NCBI GenBank assembly: GCA_027296045.1
Contig: JAPUJS010000094.1
Coordinates: forward strand, 1-12,736
Source: a bacterium
GTDB lineage: Bacteria; Latescibacterota; UBA2968
Length of the DNA: 12,736 nucleotides
Direction: 5' to 3'
Shown here piece by piece: positions 1 to 7,353 of the stretch (the first letter of the stretch is position 1; each line of letters starts with the position of its first letter). The notes under the pieces are model-generated. The model saw only the letters and a program-made list of their open reading frames with translations. It made no database searches and had not been told where the DNA came from. The translations under genes were made by a program, and so were the position numbers.

Positions 1-40
1 CCCATCCCTTCTGAAACACATGAGACTGTATTTTGGAAGT

Positions 41-2620
41 TTACAGGCGGGGATCGATGGGTTCGCTTTCCAGGGCCAGGACCCCGAAGACGCATTCGTG
101 GACGCGACGCAGAGGTTCCCGGTTGACAAAGCGTTCCAGGGCTTCGATGCCGAGTGCGAATTCTCGGATGGCGAGGGAGCGTTTGGCCGAGACGTTTCGT
201 TGGCGGAGACGCTCCAGGTGTTTGGGGGAAGTGTATTCGGGGCCGTAAATGATGCGCAAATATTCGGGGCCTCGGCATTTGACGGCGGGCTGAATGAGGC
301 GGTTGCGGCTGTTTTGGGAGACGAAGGTTTGGGGTTTGACGACCATTCCCTCTTTGCCCTGAGAAGTGAGGTCTTCCCACCAGGTGGTGGCTGAGCATTC
401 GGCATTGGGGTCGGACAGGTCGACTGTTTGATAGGCCGTTGTGTGCAGGAAAGGACCTTGTTTCGGGCCGAGGAACCGGGCGATGGTTTCGAGGTGCCAG
501 AGGTGGGTTTTGTCGGTGTGGACGGCACCTTCGGTTGCCAGGATGTGGAAGGGCGCCAGTTTGAGATCGTCGACGGTGTGGACCGGCCAGCAATATTGCC
601 GGTAGGCGTTTCGGTAGCGTTTGATGTGGTCGATACGTTCTTGATAGTAGGCTTGAAGGGCTTCGATTTCGAGGCCCCGATCTCTGGCCTGTTGCAGGGT
701 ATTGTGGGTCTCGTTGAGTGTGGTTTCTGCAGCGGCTCCGACGGGGGCATACTGATTTTGGAGCAGGTCCTGAGCCTTGGCGGACCAGGGCATGAGTTCG
801 GTGTCGAGGCAGACCCAGCCGGTTTCAAATGCATCCCAAAACCTGGTTTCCGTCAGGGCGTTCTGAATGTGTCGCAAACATGCTTGTTGCTGTTCTGGGT
901 GGTCGAAAAAATGGCGACCGGTGCGGGTGTAGCAGACGCCGGTGGTGCCGTCTGTGACGCCGAAACGGTCTCGGGCGGTGGTTTCATCGCGGCAGACAAC
1001 GATGATGGCCCGAGAGCCCATGTGTTTTTCTTCGCAAATGAGGTGCTGGACACCGTCTTTGCGATAGGCTTCGAAGACTTGGGCGGGGTGTTCGAGCAGG
1101 TTGGGGTGACTGCTTGTTTGGGGTGGAGACATGGTAGGAGGGAGATAGATGAGCCATTTAGGATCGATTGCAAATCGGCTCAAGACCTCCAGGGCGGGGA
1201 TGCTGTTTTCTTCGCGGATGGTGACGATGGGACCCAGGCGTGTTTCGATGCGACGCTGGCCCATCATGTCTTCGATGTCCAGGATGTCGTCGTGTTGTTG
1301 CTGGGCCGTCCGTGTGGTTTCTGCCTGGGGTTTGAGAGGCCGAATAGGTTCTGCGTAGGTCTGTTTTGCCGGGATCTCGACGAGTTCGTTTTCGGGATAG
1401 CGCAAGGCGGTGAGCTTGCCGCCGAAGACGCAGCCCGTGTCGATGTTGAGGGTTTGGTTGAGCCATTCGGGTTCTGGCACGGGGGTGTGGCCGTAGACGA
1501 CGGTGGCTTTGCCCCGGTATTCGGCGGCCCAGTTGTAGCGGACGGGCAGGCCGAATTCGTCTGTTTCTCCGGTGGTCTCGCCGTAGAGGGCAAATTCGCG
1601 CACTTTTCGAGAGGCCCGGCCCTGCATATGGGAAGGCATGCCGGCGTGGGAGACAACGAGTTGGCCGTGGTCGAAGACGTAGTGACTGACCAGGCTGTAC
1701 AGGAATTCGATCAATTGTTTTTGGAATGGGCGCCGGATTTCTGAAGACAGGGCGTTGAGTTCGGCCAGGGTTTTGTCCAGACCGTGTGTGATTTGCACCT
1801 TGCGACCTTGCAGTTTGCGAACCAGCTTCTGGTCGTGGTTTCCGGGGATGCACAGGGCGGTATCTGCCAGGACCATGTTTTGTACAAGACCGCAGGTGTC
1901 GAGGATTCGGGGTCCGCGGTCGACCAGGTCGCCGAGAAAGACGGCTTTGCGGCCCTCGGGATGCCGGTAGGTGCGTTTGTAGAGCGCGTTTTCTGGAATT
2001 TGCCAAACATAGCCCAGTTTTTCGAGCAGCATTTCGAGTTCGTCGCAGCAGCCGTGGACATCGCCGATGATGTCGAAGGGTCCGCTTTCGTGCTGGCGGT
2101 TGGGCCAGGTAGGCTGGCGTTCGAGGGTGGCGGCTTCTACATCTTCGGGGGATGAGAAGGTGTAGATGAAGTGGAATCCTTCTCGTTTGAGCGAGCGGCG
2201 GGATCGGTAGAGTTGCTGGATCTGGCGGTGGATCGCGCTTCCCGGGATGTTCCGGTCGGTCCGATTTTTGTTTCGGCTTTGGCAGAGTTTTTCAGGCAGA
2301 TCGAAGACCATCGCGATGGGCAGGCAGTGGTATTGGCGGGCCAGGTCGATGAGGGGTTTACGTGCTCTTGGCTGGACGTTGGTGGCGTCGATTACGGTGA
2401 GGCGGCCGGCGGATAGGCGTTTGGCCGCGATGAAGTGGAGCACGTCGAAGGCATCGTCGGTGGCAGCCTGATTTTCCTGGTCGTCGGAGACCAGAGCCCG
2501 GCAGGCATCGGATGAAAGAATTTCGGTGGGCTTGAAGTGGGCGTTGGCAAATGTGGATTTGCCGGCACCGGACGGGCCAATGAGCACCACAAGGGAGAGT
2601 TCGGAGAGGGTCAGGTTCAT
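41..2620 (-). CDS. pnkp: Bacterial RNA-repair polynucleotide kinase-phosphatase-ligase Pnkp
   Basis: This 859-residue protein repairs cleaved RNA: it phosphorylates the 5'-OH end, removes the 2',3'-cyclic or 3' phosphate, and adenylates and seals the ends with Hen1 as partner. Three domains are visible. The N-terminal kinase (about 1-170) has P-loop GPSGAGKST at 15-23 plus D38 and R41. The central metallophosphatase (about 180-420) has DVHG 187-190, GDLVDRG 230-236, GNHD 260-263, H325, H378 and D394. The C-terminal ligase/adenylyltransferase (about 480-859) has EEKHMGSRA 530-538 with the nucleotidyl lysine K532, EGMVVKP 757-763 and PAVKCRG near 778-784. Length and motif spacing match the Clostridium thermocellum type (known). 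The frame is open 44 codons further upstream, into hen1, but the ATG at 2620 places the P-loop at the family position and overlaps the hen1 stop as ATGA, suggesting translational coupling. The upstream Shine-Dalgarno is weak (GGGGGT). No catalytic residue appears lost. The stop is TAA at 41-43; no terminator is visible in the 40 bases beyond. Confidence 0.97.
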   Translation of the reverse strand: MNLTLSELSLVVLIGPSGAGKSTFANAHFKPTEILSSDACRALVSDDQENQAATDDAFDVLHFIAAKRLSAGRLTVIDATNVQPRARKPLIDLARQYHCLPIAMVFDLPEKLCQSRNKNRTDRNIPGSAIHRQIQQLYRSRRSLKREGFHFIYTFSSPEDVEAATLERQPTWPNRQHESGPFDIIGDVHGCCDELEMLLEKLGYVWQIPENALYKRTYRHPEGRKAVFLGDLVDRGPRILDTCGLVQNMVLADTALCIPGNHDQKLVRKLQGRKVQITHGLDKTLAELNALSSEIRRPFQKQLIEFLYSLVSHYVFDHGQLVVSHAGMPSHMQGRASRKVREFALYGETTGETDEFGLPVRYNWAAEYRGKATVVYGHTPVPEPEWLNQTLNIDTGCVFGGKLTALRYPENELVEIPAKQTYAEPIRPLKPQAETTRTAQQQHDDILDIEDMMGQRRIETRLGPIVTIREENSIPALEVLSRFAIDPKWLIYLPPTMSPPQTSSHPNLLEHPAQVFEAYRKDGVQHLICEEKHMGSRAIIVVCRDETTARDRFGVTDGTTGVCYTRTGRHFFDHPEQQQACLRHIQNALTETRFWDAFETGWVCLDTELMPWSAKAQDLLQNQYAPVGAAAETTLNETHNTLQQARDRGLEIEALQAYYQERIDHIKRYRNAYRQYCWPVHTVDDLKLAPFHILATEGAVHTDKTHLWHLETIARFLGPKQGPFLHTTAYQTVDLSDPNAECSATTWWEDLTSQGKEGMVVKPQTFVSQNSRNRLIQPAVKCRGPEYLRIIYGPEYTSPKHLERLRQRNVSAKRSLAIREFALGIEALERFVNREPLRRVHECVFGVLALESEPIDPRL

Positions 2621-4005
2621 CGTGTGAAGACCCCCATTTGCGTGGGCGGTCCCAGGAGGGGGTCTTCCGGTCCGACGGGCAGATAGCGGACGGTATATCC
2701 GTGTTTTTTGCAAACCCGGTCTGCCCAGGATTGGAATTCGGAACGGGTCCATTCGAACCGGTGATCGGGATGGCGTACATCACCGGCGGGCAGAGTGGGC
2801 CATTTTTTGTTGTAGTCGCGGTTGGGGGTGGTGATGACGACAGTTTGGGGTTGGGCATATTCAAATAATACGCGTTCAAAGACGGGCAACCGGGAGGGAT
2901 CCAGGTGTTCGATGACTTCGGCCAGGGCGGCGGCGTCGTAGCCGGAGAGGCGTTGGTCTCGATACAGGAGTGACCCATGGATGAGTTGGATACGCCTGCG
3001 CTGTCGGTCTGGCATGGTGTCCAGGCGCAGACGACGCGAGGCCTTTTCGAGGGCTGAATGGGCGACTTCCAGGCCAACGATGTCGGTAAATTGAGATTCC
3101 TGAAGGAGCAAGGGGAGGAGTTTGCCGTCTCCACAGCCCAGATCCAGCACACGGGTTGCTCCGCTGTTTTTGAGTGCTGTTGCAACGGCTTGAAGGCGTT
3201 GCTGATTTAATCCCATCGAGGTCTCGGCAGTGGTCTCCTGGTCTTGCGCACGTGTATCTATCGGACTGCCATGTTCTTCTAAACGGGCAAGAGCATCCCC
3301 GATGAGCGTGCGTTGATGTTTGAGATATCCGGCTGTGATCTGTTCCCGTTCGGGATGGGTGTGCAGCCAGCCTTCGCCCCGTTTCAACAGTTTGGCCACC
3401 TCGTCGTCGCCGACCCAGTAGTGTTTGTCGTTGTCGAGGACCGGGACGAGTACGTAAAGATGTGTGAGCAGATCGCACAGGCGCTGGGTGCCGGTTAATT
3501 CGACGGCAAAGTAGGGACTTTCGGACCAGTCTGGAAAATGGGGATCCAGCGGTTGAGGACTGGCACTTACGGTGTATCCCAGGGGTTCGAAGAGTCGATG
3601 CAGGAAGTCTTTTCCTTCGCGGACAGGCAGGACCGGGAGCCGAATGGAAAGGGGCAGGGGCGTATCGATCAGGTCGGGGCGATCTTTGCACCGGCCGTTC
3701 AGAGCGGTGCCAAAAATTCGGGCGATGGCGACACTGAGAAAAGAAGAGGCGACATAGGGTCGGTCGTTGACGTATTGCTGCAAGGCAAAAGCGCTGCCGG
3801 GCGGTAGACGGCGGTTGCGCACCAGGCCGATGGGGTCGATATCAAGGAGCAGGGCAGCCGTGCAACGATCGGGGGTGGCTTCTGGATAGAAGACGTGGGC
3901 CTGACCGAAGCTGAGCGTAAAGGTTTGTATTCGGTCGGGGTGTTTGTGCAGGAGATAGCCAAGGTCTGTGGCCGGTTTATGGGTTGTGGTAAGGGTGAGA
4001 AGCAT
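2617..4005 (-). CDS. hen1: Hen1, 3'-terminal RNA ribose 2'-O-methyltransferase
   Basis: This 462-residue protein methylates the 2'-OH of the 3'-terminal ribose at an RNA cleavage site before ligation, so the repaired RNA resists being cut again by the same ribotoxin (known for bacterial Hen1). The C-terminal half is a SAM methyltransferase: motif I VLDLGCGDGKLL at 286-297, metal-site motif EVIEH at 363-367 (E363, E366, H367), TTPNRDYN at 392-399, and RHPDHRFEWTRSEF near 411-424, which carries the last metal-binding His (H412 or H415). The N-terminal half (about 1-250) has the bacterial Hen1 leader domain, which begins TTTHKPATDLGYLLHKHPDR and is known to activate the Pnkp ligase. The start at 4005 is supported by this conserved N-terminus, although no clear Shine-Dalgarno precedes it. 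It is the first gene of the pair; its TGA overlaps the pnkp ATG by 4 bases. No separate Rnl gene is present, so this is the two-component form. Confidence 0.97.
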   Translation of the reverse strand: MLLTLTTTHKPATDLGYLLHKHPDRIQTFTLSFGQAHVFYPEATPDRCTAALLLDIDPIGLVRNRRLPPGSAFALQQYVNDRPYVASSFLSVAIARIFGTALNGRCKDRPDLIDTPLPLSIRLPVLPVREGKDFLHRLFEPLGYTVSASPQPLDPHFPDWSESPYFAVELTGTQRLCDLLTHLYVLVPVLDNDKHYWVGDDEVAKLLKRGEGWLHTHPEREQITAGYLKHQRTLIGDALARLEEHGSPIDTRAQDQETTAETSMGLNQQRLQAVATALKNSGATRVLDLGCGDGKLLPLLLQESQFTDIVGLEVAHSALEKASRRLRLDTMPDRQRRRIQLIHGSLLYRDQRLSGYDAAALAEVIEHLDPSRLPVFERVLFEYAQPQTVVITTPNRDYNKKWPTLPAGDVRHPDHRFEWTRSEFQSWADRVCKKHGYTVRYLPVGPEDPLLGPPTQMGVFTR

Positions 4006-4086
4006 GGCGAAATAGGGTTGCGCTGGGTTTGGGTTGGTGGCTATCTTGAAGAAACAGAAGAACTCACATCAATATACGAGGATTTT
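4006..4086. promoter_or_regulatory. Divergent intergenic region between hen1 and the oxygenase operon
   Basis: These 81 bases separate the start of hen1 (minus) from the start of the first plus-strand oxygenase gene, so promoters for one or both directions are expected here. An AT-rich patch (AATATA at 4071-4076) is the only -10-like element, but it lies too close to the plus-strand ATG to serve that gene well. Read on the minus strand it gives TATATT, about 70 bases upstream of hen1. No confident -35/-10 pair or operator palindrome can be called. A GAGG Shine-Dalgarno at 4078-4081 serves the plus-strand gene. The promoter role rests on gene layout only. Confidence 0.4.
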
Positions 4087-4944
4087 ATGTCTACGGCACA
4101 TATTTTGACGCATCTGGACCGGGACGGGTTTTATGTGATCGAAGGGGTGATTCCAGATGACCGGGTGGATGCCGTCCGAGAGGCGGTTGTGGAAGCGCAG
4201 GCCAGGCGCCATGAGGAATCGGAAGCGCGCAAAGCGGCGACCCGTTCACGGGGGCATCGGATTGGGGCACAGGGAGTGGTAAGCCTGAAGCAGGTGCTGA
4301 ATGAGACCCAGGTGTTTGCGCCTTATCTGGCCGACCGAAAGATGATGGATGTGGTGGAAGCGCTGTTCGGAGATTATGCCCGGATTTCGTGTACCGACTG
4401 CGTGATTACGCATCCGGGAAGTGAACGGGGATACTGGCATGCAGACTGGCCCTATAATGCAACGAATGCCTCACACGTTCCGGCACCGTATGCGGATGCT
4501 ATGTTGCATTTGTCGTCGATCTGGATGTTGACGGACTTTTGGTCGGAAAATGGTGGGACGTTTGTGATACCGGGGAGCCATCGGTCGAACAACAATCCGG
4601 CGGCCGGGACGATGGCGACGGTAGATCAGGACAGCCCGTATCCAACGGAGATGCAGGTGGAGGGAAAAGCCGGGAGTGTGCTAGTCTACGACAGCCGATT
4701 GTGGCATGCGGTAGCCCCGAGCCGAAGTGATGAAGACCGGGTGGCGTTGATTGTGCGGTACGCGCCCTGGTGGTTGAATTTGAATCCAACGATGATCGGG
4801 ATGCCGGAACATACGCGGATGGTGGTGGAGACGGGCGGGAAGAATTATGAGTCGGTGCCGTTGAAGCAGGAGGTGTATGAGGCACTGCCCGAGAATGTGA
4901 AACCCTTGTATCGGCACTGGGTGGAAGGGGTGGTTGGGAGGTAA
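4087..4944 (+). CDS. Phytanoyl-CoA dioxygenase (PhyH) family Fe(II)/2-oxoglutarate oxygenase, copy 1
   Basis: This 285-residue protein is a non-haem iron oxygenase that would couple 2-oxoglutarate decarboxylation to oxidation of a small molecule. The double-stranded beta-helix fold carries the facial triad H118-x-D120 (in GYWHADWPYN) and H207 (LWHAVAP), with R218 placed to bind the 2-oxoglutarate carboxylate. Further family marks are ENGGTFVIPGSHR (154-166) and VRYAPWW (223-229). I chose the ATG at 4087 because GAGG lies 5 bases upstream and because the N-terminal DRDGFYVIEGVIPDDRV aligns with family starts; the frame is open further upstream, but only into the divergent spacer. It is the first gene of the plus-strand operon, 25 bases before the isomerase gene. 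A clear paralogue lies at 7354-8160. Substrate is unknown: this family includes halogenases and hydroxylases, but the intact Asp in HxD argues against a halogenase. Confidence 0.9.
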   Translation: MSTAHILTHLDRDGFYVIEGVIPDDRVDAVREAVVEAQARRHEESEARKAATRSRGHRIGAQGVVSLKQVLNETQVFAPYLADRKMMDVVEALFGDYARISCTDCVITHPGSERGYWHADWPYNATNASHVPAPYADAMLHLSSIWMLTDFWSENGGTFVIPGSHRSNNNPAAGTMATVDQDSPYPTEMQVEGKAGSVLVYDSRLWHAVAPSRSDEDRVALIVRYAPWWLNLNPTMIGMPEHTRMVVETGGKNYESVPLKQEVYEALPENVKPLYRHWVEGVVGR

Positions 4945-4969
4945 AGACTATAATATTTGGGAGGAAACG

Positions 4970-5821
4970 ATGGATGTTGGAACGCGATATTCTTTGAGCA
5001 TTTCCGCGAAGGCGGGGCGGGAGGTGTTGGATCGGTTTGGGTTGAAGGTGGAAGCGCCGACACGTTTGGATGCAGAAGCGGTGGACCCGGTTGCCGATCT
5101 GGTGGTGACTGCACATGCGCCCTATAGCGATTCGGGCGGGCGGTTAAGTATTGCAGATGTGGACGATGGGATACGGGAGGCAGACATTGAGAAGATTGCG
5201 GCTTATATAGAGGCGGCGGTGGAGCGGTTTCCGAATTTGCGGAAGGTGAATATGCATTGTTCGCCCAAGCGGTGGGTGTATGAAGATCAGGTGCTGGTAG
5301 GGGAGTATGGCCGGTTGATTGATGCAGTGCGCCGGTTGGCCCGGGTTGCGAGTAGCCATGGATTGGAGCTGGTAGTGGAGAACAATCGGGCTTACTGGGA
5401 AGGGGTATCGGAAGATGTGTCGGCCGATCAAGTGGACCGGTCGGAGCAAAATGAATATTTTGGGGTGATGCCCGAGGAATGGCGACAGATTCAGCAGGAC
5501 GTGGATCGGTCGAATGTGTTTTTGTGTTTGGACCCGAGCCACGCGTGCACGTATGCTCAAATTTCTGCGGATCTGGACAAAAGGCGCGAGGTGATGATGG
5601 CGTATTTGAAGGCAGGGGATACCCTCCGGCATGTGCATTGGAACGGGAATGATCTGGAGACGAATGTGGGGCGGCAGGATACACACATGTGTATTGGAAC
5701 GGATTCGTTGCCGGTAGAATTTCACCGGGCGATTAAGGGGTGGGATGCGACGTTGTTGTTGGAGCACTTTTATTCGGTGGAGGCGTTGGAAGCGGAACTG
5801 GCGTATATTGAGGCTTTGTAG
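4970..5821 (+). CDS. Sugar phosphate isomerase/epimerase-like TIM-barrel protein (AP endonuclease 2 superfamily)
   Basis: This 283-residue protein has the pattern of a xylose-isomerase-like TIM barrel. Successive strands end in polar metal-ligand-type residues: HAPY (H49), NMHCSP (H96), LVVENN (E137), CLDPSHA (D188, H191), HVHWNGND (H221, H223), H239, and LLLEHF (E265). In this superfamily such residues bind divalent metal and either isomerise or epimerise sugars and related polyols or cleave abasic DNA. The endonuclease role is less likely, given the metabolic neighbours. The start at 4970 is set by GGGAGG at 4959-4964 with a 5-base spacer. An earlier in-frame start would overlap the end of the oxygenase gene and add residues with no family resemblance. 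The gene lies 25 bases after the oxygenase and 40 bases before the nitrilase gene, consistent with one transcript. Exact substrate cannot be told. Confidence 0.82.
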   Translation: MDVGTRYSLSISAKAGREVLDRFGLKVEAPTRLDAEAVDPVADLVVTAHAPYSDSGGRLSIADVDDGIREADIEKIAAYIEAAVERFPNLRKVNMHCSPKRWVYEDQVLVGEYGRLIDAVRRLARVASSHGLELVVENNRAYWEGVSEDVSADQVDRSEQNEYFGVMPEEWRQIQQDVDRSNVFLCLDPSHACTYAQISADLDKRREVMMAYLKAGDTLRHVHWNGNDLETNVGRQDTHMCIGTDSLPVEFHRAIKGWDATLLLEHFYSVEALEAELAYIEAL

Positions 5822-5850
5822 ATTTGTTTGTTCTCCATAAAGTTCAACAA

Positions 5851-5855
5851 GGAGG
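5851..5855 (+). promoter_or_regulatory. Shine-Dalgarno GGAGG deciding the nitrilase start
   Basis: GGAGG sits 6 bases before the ATG at 5862. A GTG at 5859 is in frame one codon earlier, and an out-of-frame ATG lies at 5857, but both are too close to this site. The ATG at 5862 is therefore preferred. Confidence 0.75.
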
Positions 5856-5861
5856 TATGTG

Positions 5862-7196
5862 ATGTCGGTTTTAACATTGGAATCGGTTGCTCCCTGGGCC
5901 CCGCATCCTTCGGCGGCCCCGTTGACGGAACGCAGTGAGGATGTGCTGGCGGTGGCGGCAAATGGGACGCGGACATGTATTGGCGGGTGGCAGTTGACCT
6001 ATTCGGGTGTGGAAGTCGGAAAGACGTATGGCATCCGGGTGGATACGGGATTTACGGATCTGGACCGGGTTCATGATATGTTGCGGTGTGAAGTTTACTG
6101 GGGGACCTTGCCGGTAGATGAACCGCGCGGTGGGCACAAGGAGGTAATAACCTGGGATTACCTGGTTCCCGAATCGGTGGAAGGCAATACGATCCGGTTT
6201 GGCCGAGTTTTGACGGCACCGGAAGGAACCGATCGGTTGACCATTCGGTATACGTTTCGGTGGTCGGTGAAAGGGGCTTCCGATTGGCGTTTCCCCGAGA
6301 TCGATGTGACGGAGAGGATAGAGGTGGGTTCGGAGCCGGTGAAAATTTGTGTAGTGACGGGCCGTCGGGAAGACCGGAAGGGCCGATATGAGACGATTCA
6401 GGAGAATATCGATTTTTATGTGCCGCTGTGCAAGCAGGCCTGTGAAGAAATGAAGCCGGATTTGATCGTGCTTCCAGAAATTGCAGTGCAGTGGGGAATA
6501 CGAGGCAGCCAGCTGGATTTGGCCGTGCCGGCACCCGGGCCTGAGACGGCGCCTTTTGAGGATGTGGCTCGTAACTATGGCGTACACCTGTTATTGGGAA
6601 TGCTGGAGCGGGATGGAGATGCAGTACACAATAGCGCGGTGTTAATCGGACCGGATGGGGCAATTGAAGGGAAATATCGGAAGGTGCATTTGGCCGTGGG
6701 CGGTGAGATGGAAACCGGTATTTTGCCGGGAGACGATTTTCCGGTGTTTGATACGGCAATCGGGCGGATCGGGTGCAACATCTGCATGGATTCTTCGGCG
6801 GCCGAGTCGTCGCGGATGATCGGGCTGAATGGGGCGGACTTTTTGTTGCTGCCGATTATGGGAGATCATCGGGCGTGGCATCCGGAAAATCATGTGTGGG
6901 ACCCGGAGCGGTTTAAGGGCATTATGATGACGAGGGCGGTGGACAATCAACTGTGTATGGTGGTGGCGGTCAACCGGGTGCAAGGCAGTTGTATTATCGA
7001 TCGGACAGGACATGTGCTGGCATGGAACGACGGCGATCAGCCCTATGTGTCGGCAACGGTGATTCTATCCGATGGATTCCGGCCTTCGAATAAGGGGTGT
7101 TATCGGAGCACAAACTGGATGCAGAGAAGGCCCCATGCTTATGGAGCATTTGTGGAACCGGAAAATGTGGGTGGGTTGTTGGCGCAGGAATATTGA
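5862..7196 (+). CDS. Nitrilase-superfamily carbon-nitrogen hydrolase with extra N-terminal domain
   Basis: This 444-residue protein should hydrolyse a C-N bond (amide, carbamoyl or nitrile) through a Glu-Lys-Cys triad. The hydrolase domain covers about 158-444. E206 lies in LIVLPEIAVQWG, K274 in GKYRKVHL, and the nucleophile C308 in GRIGCNICMDSS. A region of about 155 residues precedes it. It is rich in alternating hydrophobic, aromatic and Gly residues (GGWQLTYSGVEVGKTYGIRV, and RLTIRYTFRW near 125-134), suggesting a beta-sandwich that could bind substrate or mediate assembly. Most stand-alone family members are about 260-300 residues, so this is a two-domain form. There is no signal peptide or membrane segment, so it is probably cytoplasmic. 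It lies between the isomerase and the second oxygenase, which suggests a step on the same compound or its product. The substrate cannot be assigned. Confidence 0.9.
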   Translation: MSVLTLESVAPWAPHPSAAPLTERSEDVLAVAANGTRTCIGGWQLTYSGVEVGKTYGIRVDTGFTDLDRVHDMLRCEVYWGTLPVDEPRGGHKEVITWDYLVPESVEGNTIRFGRVLTAPEGTDRLTIRYTFRWSVKGASDWRFPEIDVTERIEVGSEPVKICVVTGRREDRKGRYETIQENIDFYVPLCKQACEEMKPDLIVLPEIAVQWGIRGSQLDLAVPAPGPETAPFEDVARNYGVHLLLGMLERDGDAVHNSAVLIGPDGAIEGKYRKVHLAVGGEMETGILPGDDFPVFDTAIGRIGCNICMDSSAAESSRMIGLNGADFLLLPIMGDHRAWHPENHVWDPERFKGIMMTRAVDNQLCMVVAVNRVQGSCIIDRTGHVLAWNDGDQPYVSATVILSDGFRPSNKGCYRSTNWMQRRPHAYGAFVEPENVGGLLAQEY

Positions 7197-7239
7197 CGAA
7201 TCGGAAAGTTAGGTGATTTTTGGGGAAGCGGTGGACGGG

Positions 7240-7296
7240 TTCTGCGGCCCTCTGCGCGGTGTAGGGCGAGGCGGAGAGATTCCGCGGCCCTCTGCG
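7240..7296 (+). repeat. Imperfect 17-bp direct repeat with 40-bp period
   Basis: TTCTGCGGCCCTCTGCG at 7240-7256 recurs as TTCCGCGGCCCTCTGCG at 7280-7296, with one mismatch in 17. Between them lies GCGGA (7271-7275), which pairs with TCCGC (7281-7285) across a 5-base loop, so the second copy can take part in a small hairpin. The high G+C against the flanks and the intergenic position fit a regulatory or repetitive-element origin. Function is unknown. Confidence 0.6.
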
Positions 7297-7344
7297 ATCC
7301 AGCAGGCAAGGTTTTATGCAAGCCGTTTTTGGAAAGGCATTTGT

Positions 7345-7348
7345 GAGG
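7345..7348 (+). promoter_or_regulatory. Shine-Dalgarno GAGG deciding the start of oxygenase copy 2
   Basis: GAGG is 5 bases before the ATG at 7354, the same spacing and sequence seen before oxygenase copy 1 (4078-4081, ATG 4087). It rules in 7354 over the GTG at 7213, which would add 47 residues with no family resemblance. Confidence 0.7.
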
Positions 7349-7353
7349 ACGTT

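Larger units (their letters stand above)
7197..7353. other. 157-base spacer inside the operon, repeat-bearing
   Basis: This is the longest gap in the plus-strand cluster; the other gaps are 40 bases or less. The second oxygenase frame is open through most of it from a GTG at 7213, but the predicted residues are low-complexity and unlike the family, so I treat it as non-coding. It contains a direct repeat (7240-7256 and 7280-7296) and a small inverted repeat. A TTGACG at 7193-7198 could be a -35 box, but the -10 position (7216-7221, ATTTTT) is poor. The spacer may hold a processing site, weak terminator or internal promoter; none can be called firmly. Confidence 0.5.

Noticed and set aside
428..1744. 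A 438-codon plus-strand open frame opposite pnkp
   Set aside because: It lies fully antisense to a gene with complete catalytic motifs, its product is low-complexity (rich in Gly, Val, Phe, Asp), and the strand's G/T bias removes stops in that phase.
2621..2752. A 44-codon N-terminal extension of pnkp
   Set aside because: It would overlap the conserved C-terminus of hen1 and shift the kinase P-loop away from its family position; the ATG at 2620 forms an ATGA junction.
4845..5684. A 279-codon minus-strand open frame opposite the TIM-barrel gene
   Set aside because: The product is Pro/Ser/Thr-rich without domain resemblance, and it is antisense to a gene with a full TIM-barrel residue pattern.
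7193..7221. TTGACG with an AT-rich -10 position as a promoter for oxygenase copy 2
   Set aside because: The -10 hexamer ATTTTT matches the consensus at only two positions, and the -35 overlaps the nitrilase stop; too weak to call.
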